From: Sphingomonadales bacterium
GTDB taxonomy: Bacteria; Pseudomonadota; Alphaproteobacteria; Sphingomonadales; Sphingomonadaceae
DNA: 18,072 bases
Assembly: GCA_025360285.1 (NCBI GenBank)
Contig: JANYCM010000253.1
Coordinates: 1 to 18,072, forward strand
Reading direction: 5' to 3'
Shown: one piece after another, positions 1 to 7,063 of the stretch
Position numbering within the stretch: the first letter of the stretch is position 1
How the letters are laid out: each line of letters begins with the position of its first letter
Notes under the pieces: generated by a model
The model's database searches: none
What the model was told of the DNA's origin: nothing
The model's input: the letters and a program-made list of their open reading frames with translations, nothing else
Translations under genes and position numbers: made by a program

Positions 1-163
1 CCTTGTAGATGCCGTCACTGGCCGGGCCATCGACGCTTTGTGCGCCAGCGTTCGTGTTGTCGATGATCGTGCCGGCGTTGGTCTGGACGATGATATTGGT
101 GATGCTGGCGAGCACCGGTGCGGCGACCAGCGCCGCGAGCAAAATTAGATTTTTATTGGATAC
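1..163 (-). CDS. Partial exported-protein-like frame, start unresolved
   Basis: Read on the minus strand, 163 to 1 is open and continues past the window edge. The segment NLILLAALVAAPVLAS (from about 151) looks like the hydrophobic core and Ala-X-Ala cleavage region of a Sec signal peptide. It is followed by a Thr/Asn/Gly-rich stretch (ITNIIVQTNAGTIIDNT) typical of secreted proteins. The frame has no ATG or GTG. The natural start position, just before SNKN at 163-161, reads GTA, and the only accepted start is TTG at 142, which would drop the lysine-containing n-region. The frame is the same as that of xerD upstream, with no other start codon in between. It may be a rarely initiated gene, a decayed gene or a sequence error. 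Function is not recognised. Confidence 0.35.
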
Positions 164-216
164 ACTGCCCCATTGTCCCGGCGAACGACCGCCGGGCTTG
201 ATTGTTGCGGACCCGA

Positions 217-243
217 ATCCTACTATTTTTAACCTAGTGTCAA
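217..243 (-). promoter_or_regulatory. Possible promoter after xerD
   Basis: A perfect TTGACA (243-238) lies 16 bases after the xerD stop on the minus strand. A weak -10-like TAGGAT (222-217) follows after 15 bases in an AT-rich patch. It points towards the exported-protein-like frame at the left edge. The spacer is shorter than the usual 16-18, so this is tentative. Confidence 0.25.
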
Positions 244-259
244 AATGTCGCAGCGCCTG

Positions 260-1150
260 TCAAGCCGGGCTGTCGCCCAGCGGATGCCGACTGTTGACCA
301 GCGCCACCAGCGCCGCCGCGGCGACATGCGTATAGATTTGCGTCGTGGCGATATCGGCATGGCCGAGCAGGGTTTGCAGCGTGCGCAGATCGGCGCCGCC
401 TTCCAGCAAATGGGTGGCAAAGGCATGGCGCAGCACATGCGGGCTGACGCGTTCCGGCGGGATGCCGGCGCTGGCGGCCAGGTCCTTGAGCAACTGATAC
501 AGCCGCAGCCGGGTCAGATGCCCGCCCCGCGACGGAAACAGGTAACGCGCCGCCACCGGCACCAGCGCGGCATGGGAGGCGACCGCCGCTTCGGCGCGGC
601 TGCCGATCGGCACAAGGCGTTCCTTGCCGCCCTTGCCGGCCAGGATGATGAAGCCCCGCCCCGGCCGTACCGCCTGGCGCGGCAATGACACGAGTTCGGT
701 AGCCCGTAACCCCGACCCATAGAGCAGCTCCACCAGCGCCGCGAGCCGCAAGGTGCGCGGGGCCGGATCGGCCGCCAGCTTTTCGGCCAGCGCCGCGAAC
801 AGCCGTTCGACATCGCGCGGATCGAGGCTTTTGGGCAACGGCCGGGCGATCGCCGGCAAAGCGAGATCGGCGCCGGGATTATCGGCGCGGATGCCGTCAC
901 TGGCGAGGAACCCCAGGAACTGCCGCACCGCCGAGCCTTTCCGCGCCGCGCTCGACCGTGCCAGCCCGGCCCAGTGCATCGACAATTGCGCCAGCGCCGC
1001 CGTATCGGCGCGCGCCAGCCGGCCGCCGAGCCATTCGCTGGCCTGCGCCAGATCCCGCCCATAGGCGAGCAGGGTGTTTCTGGCGGCACCGCGTTCGGCG
1101 GCGAGCATGTCGAGAAACAGGGCGATGAGCTGGCGGTCCGTGCTTGCCAT
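260..1150 (-). CDS. xerD: Tyrosine recombinase XerD
   Basis: Site-specific tyrosine recombinase, 296 aa, the usual XerC/XerD length. With its partner it resolves chromosome dimers at dif during division. The N-terminal SAM-like core-binding domain covers roughly residues 5-90 and the catalytic domain 105-285. All catalytic residues are visible: R149 (YGSGLRATE), K173 (GKGGKERLVP), H238 and R241 (SPHVLRH), H264 (LLGHADIATTQ) and the nucleophile Y273 (IYTHV). The ATG at 1150 was chosen because it overlaps the stop of the upstream gene as TGATG and gives the standard N-terminus; longer frames add only low-complexity residues. XerD is preferred over XerC because an alphaproteobacterial xerD is often next to and divergent from aroK-aroB, as here. 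The XerC/XerD choice is inference; the family call is firm. Confidence 0.93.
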   Translation of the reverse strand: MASTDRQLIALFLDMLAAERGAARNTLLAYGRDLAQASEWLGGRLARADTAALAQLSMHWAGLARSSAARKGSAVRQFLGFLASDGIRADNPGADLALPAIARPLPKSLDPRDVERLFAALAEKLAADPAPRTLRLAALVELLYGSGLRATELVSLPRQAVRPGRGFIILAGKGGKERLVPIGSRAEAAVASHAALVPVAARYLFPSRGGHLTRLRLYQLLKDLAASAGIPPERVSPHVLRHAFATHLLEGGADLRTLQTLLGHADIATTQIYTHVAAAALVALVNSRHPLGDSPA

Positions 1151-2886
1151 CACGCCCGGGTCTGGGCTTCGGCAGCGATCAGCCGTGCCTCGGCGGGGCG
1201 ACCGGCGCGGGTCAACGCCGCGACGATATGATAAAGGTGGAGCGGCGGCACATCGGCCCAGGCGCCTTGCAGCCCGGTGCCGGCAAGGATGATGGCTTCG
1301 CCCTGATGGCCGGCGGCGGCGGCGGCATCGATGGCACGGGTCCAGCTGTTGGCGGCCTTGGGCAAAAGGCCGTCGCGCAAACCCTGCCACTGGCTGCCTT
1401 CGGCGCGGCCCAGGCCGGCGAGTGCCGCGAGCAGCAGCGCCGCATGGCGATCATCGACCTTGGCATCCGATCGCCAGTCCTTGAAGCCCTGCGGCGTCGG
1501 GGTGATGATGCCGGCAGCGGCAAGCAATCCCCAGGCGCGGGCGCGCACCGCTCCGCCGGCTTTGTCGGCGACCGGCCACCAGCGCCGCGCCGGTTCCGTC
1601 ATCCCGGCGCTGAGCAGCGCGGCGATGATGTCGGCGCTGTCGGCGGCACTGTCGGCGCTGATCGGCAGACGCGCGGCCGCGCCCGCCGATTCGATCAGCG
1701 CGCCATAGCGGTCATCGCCGCCCGACGCCCAGATCGCCTGCAGCGCGGCGCGGCGATCGGCGCTGCTGGTGCCGGCGAACGCCGTGCGCAACCGGCCGGC
1801 GGCGCTGTCCGATCCGGCATTGGCGGGCGACAGGGCGGTGATGCCGCTGACCAGTTCCTCGGCGGACACGGTGCCGGCGACCGCAGCCGGGCGCAGCGCC
1901 GCCAGCCGCACATCGGCGGGAACGCCAGGGCTGCGCACCAGCCAGCCAAAGCGCGCCGGGCCGAGCGCCGCGAGCTTTTCGGGCGGAATGGCGACGCCGA
2001 CCGCGGTGGCAATGCCATAGCGGAAGGGTGTCAGCACCGGCGCCTCGGCCCAGTCAATATTGGTGGCGCGGCCGGCACCGCCGGCCATGGTCGCCACCCG
2101 CTCCCCCAGCCGCACATCGAACGGATCGACATGCGCCGAATCATTGCGCAGCGCGTCGAACACCCTGGCGGCGGTGATATCGTCGCCCTCGATCGCCGCG
2201 CACATGCCGATGGCAAGCTTCCATATCGCATCGGCCGACAGCGATTGCCCGGTGACGGCGATCGGGCACAGGCCACCGATATCGGCGGCCGCCAGCGCCG
2301 TCTGCGCGGCGACCCTGTACAGCGCCGGGGTATAGCGATCGACCGGCAGGCCATCGACCAGCCGCTTGGCGCCATCGATTTCGCCCAGCCGCACCAGCAG
2401 CCCGGCGCGCGCCGCAATCCAGTCCCCCGGCACGATGCCGTCGGGCGTGCCCGACTGGCTGAGCAGGGCACGGCGCAGCGTGATCGCGGCCCAGCGCGAC
2501 CCGATCGGCGCAGCGATGCGCCGGCTGAGCCCGGCCAGGAAACGCCCGTCCGACCCGGCAAAAACCTGCGCGCCATAACCGCCCGCCGCCGGCGTCAGTG
2601 GGCCTTGCAGCGCCAGATCGCCGCCGGCCGCGGTAGTGAAAGCGGCATCGGGGCCGCCTGGCTGAAGTTGCGGCAGCAGTTGCGGCGCAGCCGGCGCGGC
2701 AGGATCGGCTTCGGCAGGCAGCAGCGGTGCTGCCGGCGTCACCGGCGCCGTCGTCGGCCCGTCAAAACTGTCGGGCAGCAGCGATTTGGCGGCTGGGGCC
2801 TGGGCGGGAGCGGTTTCGGGTTCACCACCCACCGCGCCGGCGGCTAACGCCGTAACCGCCGCGAACAGGGTGAGGCGACGCATCAT
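1150..2886 (-). CDS. Exported helical-repeat protein of unknown function
   Basis: A 578-aa protein with no recognised named family. It starts with a Sec signal peptide (MMRRLTLFAAVTALAAGAVGG), followed by a Pro/Ala-rich linker over about residues 22-75. The remainder is Ala/Leu-rich and probably alpha-helical, resembling a TPR-like solenoid; no catalytic motif is visible. There is no lipobox cysteine, so a soluble periplasmic location is most likely. The start at 2886 is supported by AAGGGA (2901-2896) nine bases upstream; an alternative ATG is at 2883, and a longer frame from 2973 would put 29 polar residues before the signal peptide. Its stop overlaps the xerD start (TGATG), so the two genes are probably co-transcribed and translationally coupled, in divergence from aroK. 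I cannot assign a function. Confidence 0.8.
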   Translation of the reverse strand: MMRRLTLFAAVTALAAGAVGGEPETAPAQAPAAKSLLPDSFDGPTTAPVTPAAPLLPAEADPAAPAAPQLLPQLQPGGPDAAFTTAAGGDLALQGPLTPAAGGYGAQVFAGSDGRFLAGLSRRIAAPIGSRWAAITLRRALLSQSGTPDGIVPGDWIAARAGLLVRLGEIDGAKRLVDGLPVDRYTPALYRVAAQTALAAADIGGLCPIAVTGQSLSADAIWKLAIGMCAAIEGDDITAARVFDALRNDSAHVDPFDVRLGERVATMAGGAGRATNIDWAEAPVLTPFRYGIATAVGVAIPPEKLAALGPARFGWLVRSPGVPADVRLAALRPAAVAGTVSAEELVSGITALSPANAGSDSAAGRLRTAFAGTSSADRRAALQAIWASGGDDRYGALIESAGAAARLPISADSAADSADIIAALLSAGMTEPARRWWPVADKAGGAVRARAWGLLAAAGIITPTPQGFKDWRSDAKVDDRHAALLLAALAGLGRAEGSQWQGLRDGLLPKAANSWTRAIDAAAAAGHQGEAIILAGTGLQGAWADVPPLHLYHIVAALTRAGRPAEARLIAAEAQTRA

Positions 2887-2895
2887 GCGATCAGG

Positions 2896-2901
2896 TCCCT
2901 T
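2896..2901 (-). promoter_or_regulatory. Ribosome binding site of the 578-aa exported protein
   Basis: AAGGGA on the minus strand, nine bases before the ATG at 2886. It decides the start in favour of the signal-peptide methionine. Confidence 0.6.
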
Positions 2902-2956
2902 AACAACCGGCAAGTGGCAGGAATGGCGGCGATCCTTCGCTGACGGGGCCGCCGGC

Positions 2957-2984
2957 TTTCGCCAGCGCGTCACACGTGTATAGC
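2957..2984 (+). promoter_or_regulatory. Weak candidate promoter of aroKB
   Basis: TTTCGC (2957-2962), a 16-base spacer and TATAGC (2979-2984) precede aroK. If used, transcription would begin only a few bases before the ATG at 2995, leaving almost no leader. AGGGG (2988-2992) is just two bases from the ATG, unusually close for a Shine-Dalgarno site. The hexamer matches are poor. Confidence 0.25.
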
Positions 2985-2994
2985 GTCAGGGGCG

Positions 2995-3594
2995 ATGGCG
3001 TGCGACACAAAACTCCCCCAACCCGCCGGGCCGGACCCGGCCGGCGAGACCAGCGCGGCGCGGGCGGCGCGCCGGCCGATCACCCTTATCGGCCTGATGG
3101 GCGCCGGCAAGACCACCGTCGGCAAGCGGCTGGCGGCGAGATTGAACCTGCCCTTTGTCGATGCCGACGCCGAAATTGAAATCGCCAGCGGCATGACGGT
3201 CTCCGAAATCTTCGCGCGCTTTGGCGAGGCGCATTTCCGCGATGGCGAACGCCGCGTCATCGCCCGGTTGATCGATGGCCAACCCAAGGTGATCGCCACC
3301 GGCGGCGGCGCCTTCATCGCCGCCGATACAAGGCGCCTGATCCTGGAACGCACCATCGCCGTCTGGCTGGATGCCGATATCGCCACGCTGGTGGAGCGGG
3401 TGCGGCGCCGCAATACGCGCCCCTTGCTTGCCGGGCGCGATCCGGGGGAGGTGCTCAGCCAGCTCGCGGCGGTGCGCAACCCGATCTATGCCGAAGCGCC
3501 GATCCGCATCGCCAGCCGGGCGGCGCCGCATCAGGAAACCCTTGACGCCATCATCGCGGCGCTTGCCGCCGCCAATGCGGACCACCAGCCATGA
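2995..3594 (+). CDS. aroK: Shikimate kinase AroK
   Basis: Cytoplasmic kinase of the shikimate pathway: ATP + shikimate gives ADP + shikimate 3-phosphate. 199 aa, with about 27 extra N-terminal residues before the conserved core. Visible motifs are the Walker A loop GLMGAGKTT (residues 33-41), the DAD shikimate/Mg site (D56, D58 in FVDADAE), the FRDGE segment with substrate-binding R82, the GGG loop (103-105), and the lid arginine in NTRPLL (R142). The stop overlaps the aroB start by ATGA, a standard aroK-aroB operon arrangement with translational coupling. The ATG at 2995 is the only sensible start before the Walker loop, although its Shine-Dalgarno spacing is odd. No key residue is missing. 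Confidence 0.95.
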   Translation: MACDTKLPQPAGPDPAGETSAARAARRPITLIGLMGAGKTTVGKRLAARLNLPFVDADAEIEIASGMTVSEIFARFGEAHFRDGERRVIARLIDGQPKVIATGGGAFIAADTRRLILERTIAVWLDADIATLVERVRRRNTRPLLAGRDPGEVLSQLAAVRNPIYAEAPIRIASRAAPHQETLDAIIAALAAANADHQP

Positions 3595-4694
3595 TCATCG
3601 ATGTGCCCCTGGGGCCGCGCGCCTATCCCATCCATGTCGCGCCCGGCCTGCTCGCCAATGCCGGGCCGTTGCTCGGGCCCCTGGCGCCGCGCGGCCGGCT
3701 GGCGCTGGTGACGGATACGATCGTCGCCGCGCTGCATTTGCCGGCATTCACCGCCGGGCTGGCCGCCGCCGGGCTGGCGGTGGACGAGATCATCCTGCCG
3801 CCCGGCGAAGCGACGAAAAACTGGGCAACGCTGGAACATGTCACCGAACGCCTGCTGCAATTGGGTGTCGAACGCGGCGATGCGGTGGTGGCGCTGGGCG
3901 GCGGCGTCATCGGCGATCTGACCGGCTTTGCCGCCAGCATCCTGCGGCGCGGCTGCAAATTCGTGCAGGTGCCGACAACGTTGCTGGCGCAGGTCGATTC
4001 GTCGGTGGGCGGCAAGACGGCGATCAATGCGGCGGCGGGCAAGAACCTTGTCGGCGCCTTTCACCAGCCGGCGCTGGTGCTGATCGACCCAGACGTGCTC
4101 CAGACCCTGCCCCTGCGGGACCTGCGCGCCGGCTATGCCGAGGTGGTCAAATATGGCCTGATTGGCGATGCGGCTTTCTTCGCCTGGTGCGAGGCCAACG
4201 CCGCCGCGTTGCTGGCGGGCGATGCGGCGGCACAGGCGCAGGCCATCGCCGTGTCGTGCCGCGCCAAGGCGGCGGTCGTCGCGGCCGACGAGCGCGAAAC
4301 CGGCGACATCCGCGCCCTGCTCAACCTGGGGCACACCTTCGGCCATGCCTTTGAGGCCGAGGCGGGCTTTTCCGACCGGCTGCTGCACGGCGAAGGCGTC
4401 GCGCTCGGCATGGCGCTGGCGTTCGATTTGTCGGCCACCCGGGGGCTGTGCCCGGCGGCGGACGCGGCGCGGGTGCGGGCACATCTGCTTGACTGTGGGT
4501 TCACGCTATCACCACAGGCGCTCGGTCTGGCGGCGCCGGCGGCGACGCTGCTCCACCATATGCGCCAGGACAAGAAGATGAGCGGCGGCACCCTGCCCTT
4601 CATCCTGGCGCGCGGCATCGGGCAAGCGTTCGTGGCGCGCGATGTGCCGCTGGCGGAGGTCGGGGCGTTTCTGGAAGGCGTGGTGGCGGGTTAG
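3591..4694 (+). CDS. aroB: 3-dehydroquinate synthase AroB
   Basis: Converts DAHP to 3-dehydroquinate, the second step of the shikimate pathway, using bound NAD and a divalent metal. 367 aa, normal length. Motifs in order: PPGEATKN (70-77), NAD-binding GGGVIGDLTGFAAS (103-116), PTTLLAQVDSSVGGKT (128-143), YAEVVKYGLI (182-191), LNLGHTFGHAFE (244-255), LLHGEGVALGM (264-274) and DKKMSGG. The expected metal ligands are present as E184, H248 and H266. It starts inside the aroK stop (ATGA at 3591) and ends tail to tail with the FecR-domain gene, the two coding regions sharing 4691-4694. It is therefore probably expressed with aroK from one promoter in the 2887-2994 gap. Confidence 0.96.
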   Translation: MIIDVPLGPRAYPIHVAPGLLANAGPLLGPLAPRGRLALVTDTIVAALHLPAFTAGLAAAGLAVDEIILPPGEATKNWATLEHVTERLLQLGVERGDAVVALGGGVIGDLTGFAASILRRGCKFVQVPTTLLAQVDSSVGGKTAINAAAGKNLVGAFHQPALVLIDPDVLQTLPLRDLRAGYAEVVKYGLIGDAAFFAWCEANAAALLAGDAAAQAQAIAVSCRAKAAVVAADERETGDIRALLNLGHTFGHAFEAEAGFSDRLLHGEGVALGMALAFDLSATRGLCPAADAARVRAHLLDCGFTLSPQALGLAAPAATLLHHMRQDKKMSGGTLPFILARGIGQAFVARDVPLAEVGAFLEGVVAG

Positions 4695-5608
4695 CGCGGG
4701 CAGTAACTGCCGCCCTGGCCGCCATTGACCGGCGGGTCGCAGGGCACGCCCAGATCCTGGGTGCTGCGTGTCGGCAGTTCGATGGCGAGCGGATCATAGG
4801 CCAGAATGCCGGCGAATTCGGCGACGGCGAGGATCTGTCCCGAGGCAACAGCGGTCGATTCGATACCGATCGGCCCGCGATCTTCGGCCCGGCCGGGGGT
4901 GGTGCGCAGAAATTCGCCCAGCGCCGCAAAGCCTTCCGCCGATAACAGGAACGGCCCGATCGGCGGCTGGCCGGCACCGGGGATAAACAGCGCATAGCCC
5001 GGCCGATCGATCGTCACCGTCACGCCGCCCGATGTCACATCGATGGCGCCGGGCTTGTCCAGGCCATCGGTGCGCGGGCCGGGGCCGCGCAGCACGATCA
5101 GCGTCGCGCCGGCATCGGTCGTCAGCCCCTTGGGCACGCGGGTTTCATTGGCGACGGCGACAACGGCCTCTTCGCCCACCGCGCCTTCGATGATGGTGCC
5201 GCGCACGCCGATGGAGGCCACCGGCGTCTTTACCGCCGCGCTGCCGCCGCCGGCGCGCCCCAGGCTGCGGCCCGACATGAAGCGAAACGCGCCGCGCGCC
5301 ACGGAGGCCGCGACATCGGAGGCACCGCGCGCCGGATCATAGACGAATTTGTCGATCGTCATGCGGGCATTGGCACCGACGGTGAACACCGATTGGTCAC
5401 GCAACAGCACCTGCAACTGGCTGCCGGCGCCCGAGGCGATCTGGTCACCCAGGCTGACGGCTTCGCGCAGCACCGCCGGGCGCAGCGCCGCATCGCGCGC
5501 GGTCTTCATCGTCACCAGGTTGCGGATCGCCGCGTTGGTGCCGACGGCCTGGGCCAGCAGCGGCGCCGGCAAAAGCAGGGCGAGAGCGAGGAGGGCGCGG
5601 CGCATCAT
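4691..5608 (-). CDS. Exported FecR-domain protein
   Basis: A 305-aa protein with a signal peptide (MMRRALLALALLLPAPLLAQA) and a FecR-type domain at about residues 45-145. The signature runs: LGDQIASGAGSQLQVLL, DQSVFTVGANARMTIDKFVY, ARGAFRFMSG, then TPVASIGVRGTIIEG. It has no cytoplasmic N-terminal segment or central membrane helix, so it is not a FecR-type anti-sigma regulator but a freestanding periplasmic or surface FecR fold. The C-terminal part (about 150-305) is Gly/Pro-rich, and the only two cysteines are C290 and C303, near the end. The ATG at 5608 overlaps the upstream stop as TGATG; GTG at 5611 and ATG at 5605 are alternatives. Co-transcription with the barrel gene and divergence from the CHASE2 cyclase suggest a shared envelope role. 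The exact function is unknown. Confidence 0.85.
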   Translation of the reverse strand: MMRRALLALALLLPAPLLAQAVGTNAAIRNLVTMKTARDAALRPAVLREAVSLGDQIASGAGSQLQVLLRDQSVFTVGANARMTIDKFVYDPARGASDVAASVARGAFRFMSGRSLGRAGGGSAAVKTPVASIGVRGTIIEGAVGEEAVVAVANETRVPKGLTTDAGATLIVLRGPGPRTDGLDKPGAIDVTSGGVTVTIDRPGYALFIPGAGQPPIGPFLLSAEGFAALGEFLRTTPGRAEDRGPIGIESTAVASGQILAVAEFAGILAYDPLAIELPTRSTQDLGVPCDPPVNGGQGGSYCPR

Positions 5609-6945
5609 CACGTCCCGAACTTGTAGATCATGCGCATTTCCGCGCCGAAGCTGTCATAATCGGTGAACGGCGCGCTGCTGTCGCGGCGGACATAGCTCAG
5701 TGCACCTTCCAGCCGCATTTGTTCGCGGAAATCATGCGTCGAACCCGTGACGCTGAACGCCGACAGGGGCGCCCCCAGCGCGGCACGCACATAGCTGCGC
5801 ACATCATGGCGGCGCACACCGCTTATCAACAGGTCGGTCGCCTTGTAATCGAGCCAGCGGATTTGCCCGGCGAGGGCGAAATAGCTGCCGCGCCCGAGCA
5901 GCGCCGCATAGCTCGCCGACAGCCGCGGCCCCGAAAAGCCGAAGGGATCATAAACGGCATTCTTGTTTTCATAACCGAATTCGACGCCGATCGATTGCCG
6001 CCCGGTCAGCCGGTAGCCAAGGCCGACCATCGCATCGTAACTCGCCCCCGTCCGCTGGCTGTTCGGTACCAGCAGCGGCACGTTGGAAATTTCGTCAAAA
6101 TCCTGATGGACAATCTCTACCGCGCCCGTGAGAGACAAGCGCGGCGACAGCTTGGTCACCGCCTCCACCCGTCCGCCGGTTTCGGTGAGGTAGGAGGCGC
6201 CATCGACGCGCACATAGCGGACCAAAGCCGCTGCCCGGACGTTCGATTGGCCGTTGGAAAAGCCCAAACCGGCGCGCGCCTCGCCGCGCATGTAACGCTG
6301 GTCAGGCCCGGCGATGCTGGTCTTGCTGACGCCCGCCACGCTGGCGAACAATTCGACGCCATCGCCATCGCCCAGTCGCCGCGCGCCGGTGGCCGAGGCG
6401 CTGGCCACGACTGACAGGCCATCGTCATGGCGCGGTTGCCCCGCCCCCAGATCGACCGCGGTGGCCAAAGCGCCCACCGCATCGCTGTCATAGCCGACGC
6501 CGACCGCAACCTGGCCGCCCAGGCTGGTGCGGCTTTCACGGCGCGCGATCAGCGCTGCATATTTGTCGGCCTCGGCGCGCAAGGTGCCGCCCAATTCGCT
6601 GCCTTTCAGCACCGCCAGTTCGCGCTTGGCGGCTTGCAGATCGTCGAGCCGATACAGCAGCCCGGCGTAGAACAGCCGCACCGCGTGCCAATCGGGCTGT
6701 TGCAGCAGCAGGCGCTCCAATGCCGCCGCGGCACCAACCAGATTGCCGGCACTGGCCTGTTCGCGGGCATATTTCAAATTGGTGTCATTATCATCGGGCG
6801 CGGTCAGCACCTGGTCAAAGGTCGTGGCGACACGCGGATCGGCGGTGACATCAAGCCCCCATGCCGGCGCGGCCATAACCGCTGCCGCCAGCCCCAGCAG
6901 CGCAAAGGCGCCTTGATTGCCCAGTCTGTGTCCCCTCACCGTCAT
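5608..6945 (-). CDS. Outer-membrane TPR/beta-barrel protein
   Basis: 445 aa. Residues 1-30 form a signal peptide (hydrophobic GAFALLGLAAAVMAAPAWG). Residues about 55-132 are helical and TPR-like (NLVGAAAALERLLLQQPDWHA, then a second helical hairpin). From about residue 141 to the end, alternating polar/aromatic strands, Gly/Asp-rich turns and a terminal MRMIYKFGT resemble an outer-membrane barrel ending in an aromatic BAM-recognition strand. The N-terminal TPR plus C-terminal barrel plan recalls the Slam/DUF560 class of surface-lipoprotein assembly modifiers, but I see no decisive motif for that family. The start at 6945 has AAGGGG eight bases upstream. It is coupled to the FecR-domain gene downstream (TGATG) and is divergent from the cyclase across 118 bases. 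Localisation is inferred from sequence pattern only. Confidence 0.78.
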   Translation of the reverse strand: MTVRGHRLGNQGAFALLGLAAAVMAAPAWGLDVTADPRVATTFDQVLTAPDDNDTNLKYAREQASAGNLVGAAAALERLLLQQPDWHAVRLFYAGLLYRLDDLQAAKRELAVLKGSELGGTLRAEADKYAALIARRESRTSLGGQVAVGVGYDSDAVGALATAVDLGAGQPRHDDGLSVVASASATGARRLGDGDGVELFASVAGVSKTSIAGPDQRYMRGEARAGLGFSNGQSNVRAAALVRYVRVDGASYLTETGGRVEAVTKLSPRLSLTGAVEIVHQDFDEISNVPLLVPNSQRTGASYDAMVGLGYRLTGRQSIGVEFGYENKNAVYDPFGFSGPRLSASYAALLGRGSYFALAGQIRWLDYKATDLLISGVRRHDVRSYVRAALGAPLSAFSVTGSTHDFREQMRLEGALSYVRRDSSAPFTDYDSFGAEMRMIYKFGT

Positions 6946-7063
6946 TGCGGCGACCCCTTGTTGATTCCAGCCTAATCAGATTGCGTCGCCGCAGCAAGCG
7001 CCGGGCGCTTCCCCCTCGCCGCGGCACCGCCTATGTTGGCGGCAGGGGGCGGATTTCAAACCA
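6946..7063. other. Divergent control region, barrel/FecR genes versus CHASE2 cyclase
   Basis: A 118-base gap between divergent starts that must hold promoters for both directions. The minus strand has a weak TTGCTG-N17-TAGGCT-like pair. No convincing pair is visible on the plus strand. No CRP-like TGTGA-N6-TCACA palindrome was seen. Confidence 0.45.
6954..6959 (-). promoter_or_regulatory. Ribosome binding site of the barrel gene
   Basis: AAGGGG on the minus strand, eight bases before the ATG at 6945. It supports that start over the in-frame GTG two codons later. Confidence 0.6.

Noticed and set aside
9..335. Plus-strand open frame at the left edge
   Set aside because: Runs across the xerD 3' end and the intergenic gap with no coding signature. 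The opposite strand carries a better signal-peptide-like frame.
9..904. 14-base repeat ATGCCGTCACTGGC at 9-22 and 891-904
   Set aside because: Both copies encode Ala-Ser-Asp-Gly-Ile on the minus strand in unrelated proteins. Only two copies exist, so this is likely coincidence of codon use rather than an attachment site.
1144..2847. Long plus-strand open frame (567 codons) opposite the 578-aa exported protein
   Set aside because: Its translation is an Arg/Gly/Gln-rich low-complexity product with no domain, typical of an antisense frame in GC-rich DNA. The minus-strand frame has a signal peptide, a ribosome binding site and coupling to xerD.
4691..5608. FecR-type anti-sigma regulator of a FecI-like sigma factor
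   Set aside because: The protein has a cleavable signal peptide, no cytoplasmic N-terminal segment or internal membrane helix, and there is no sigma-factor gene nearby.
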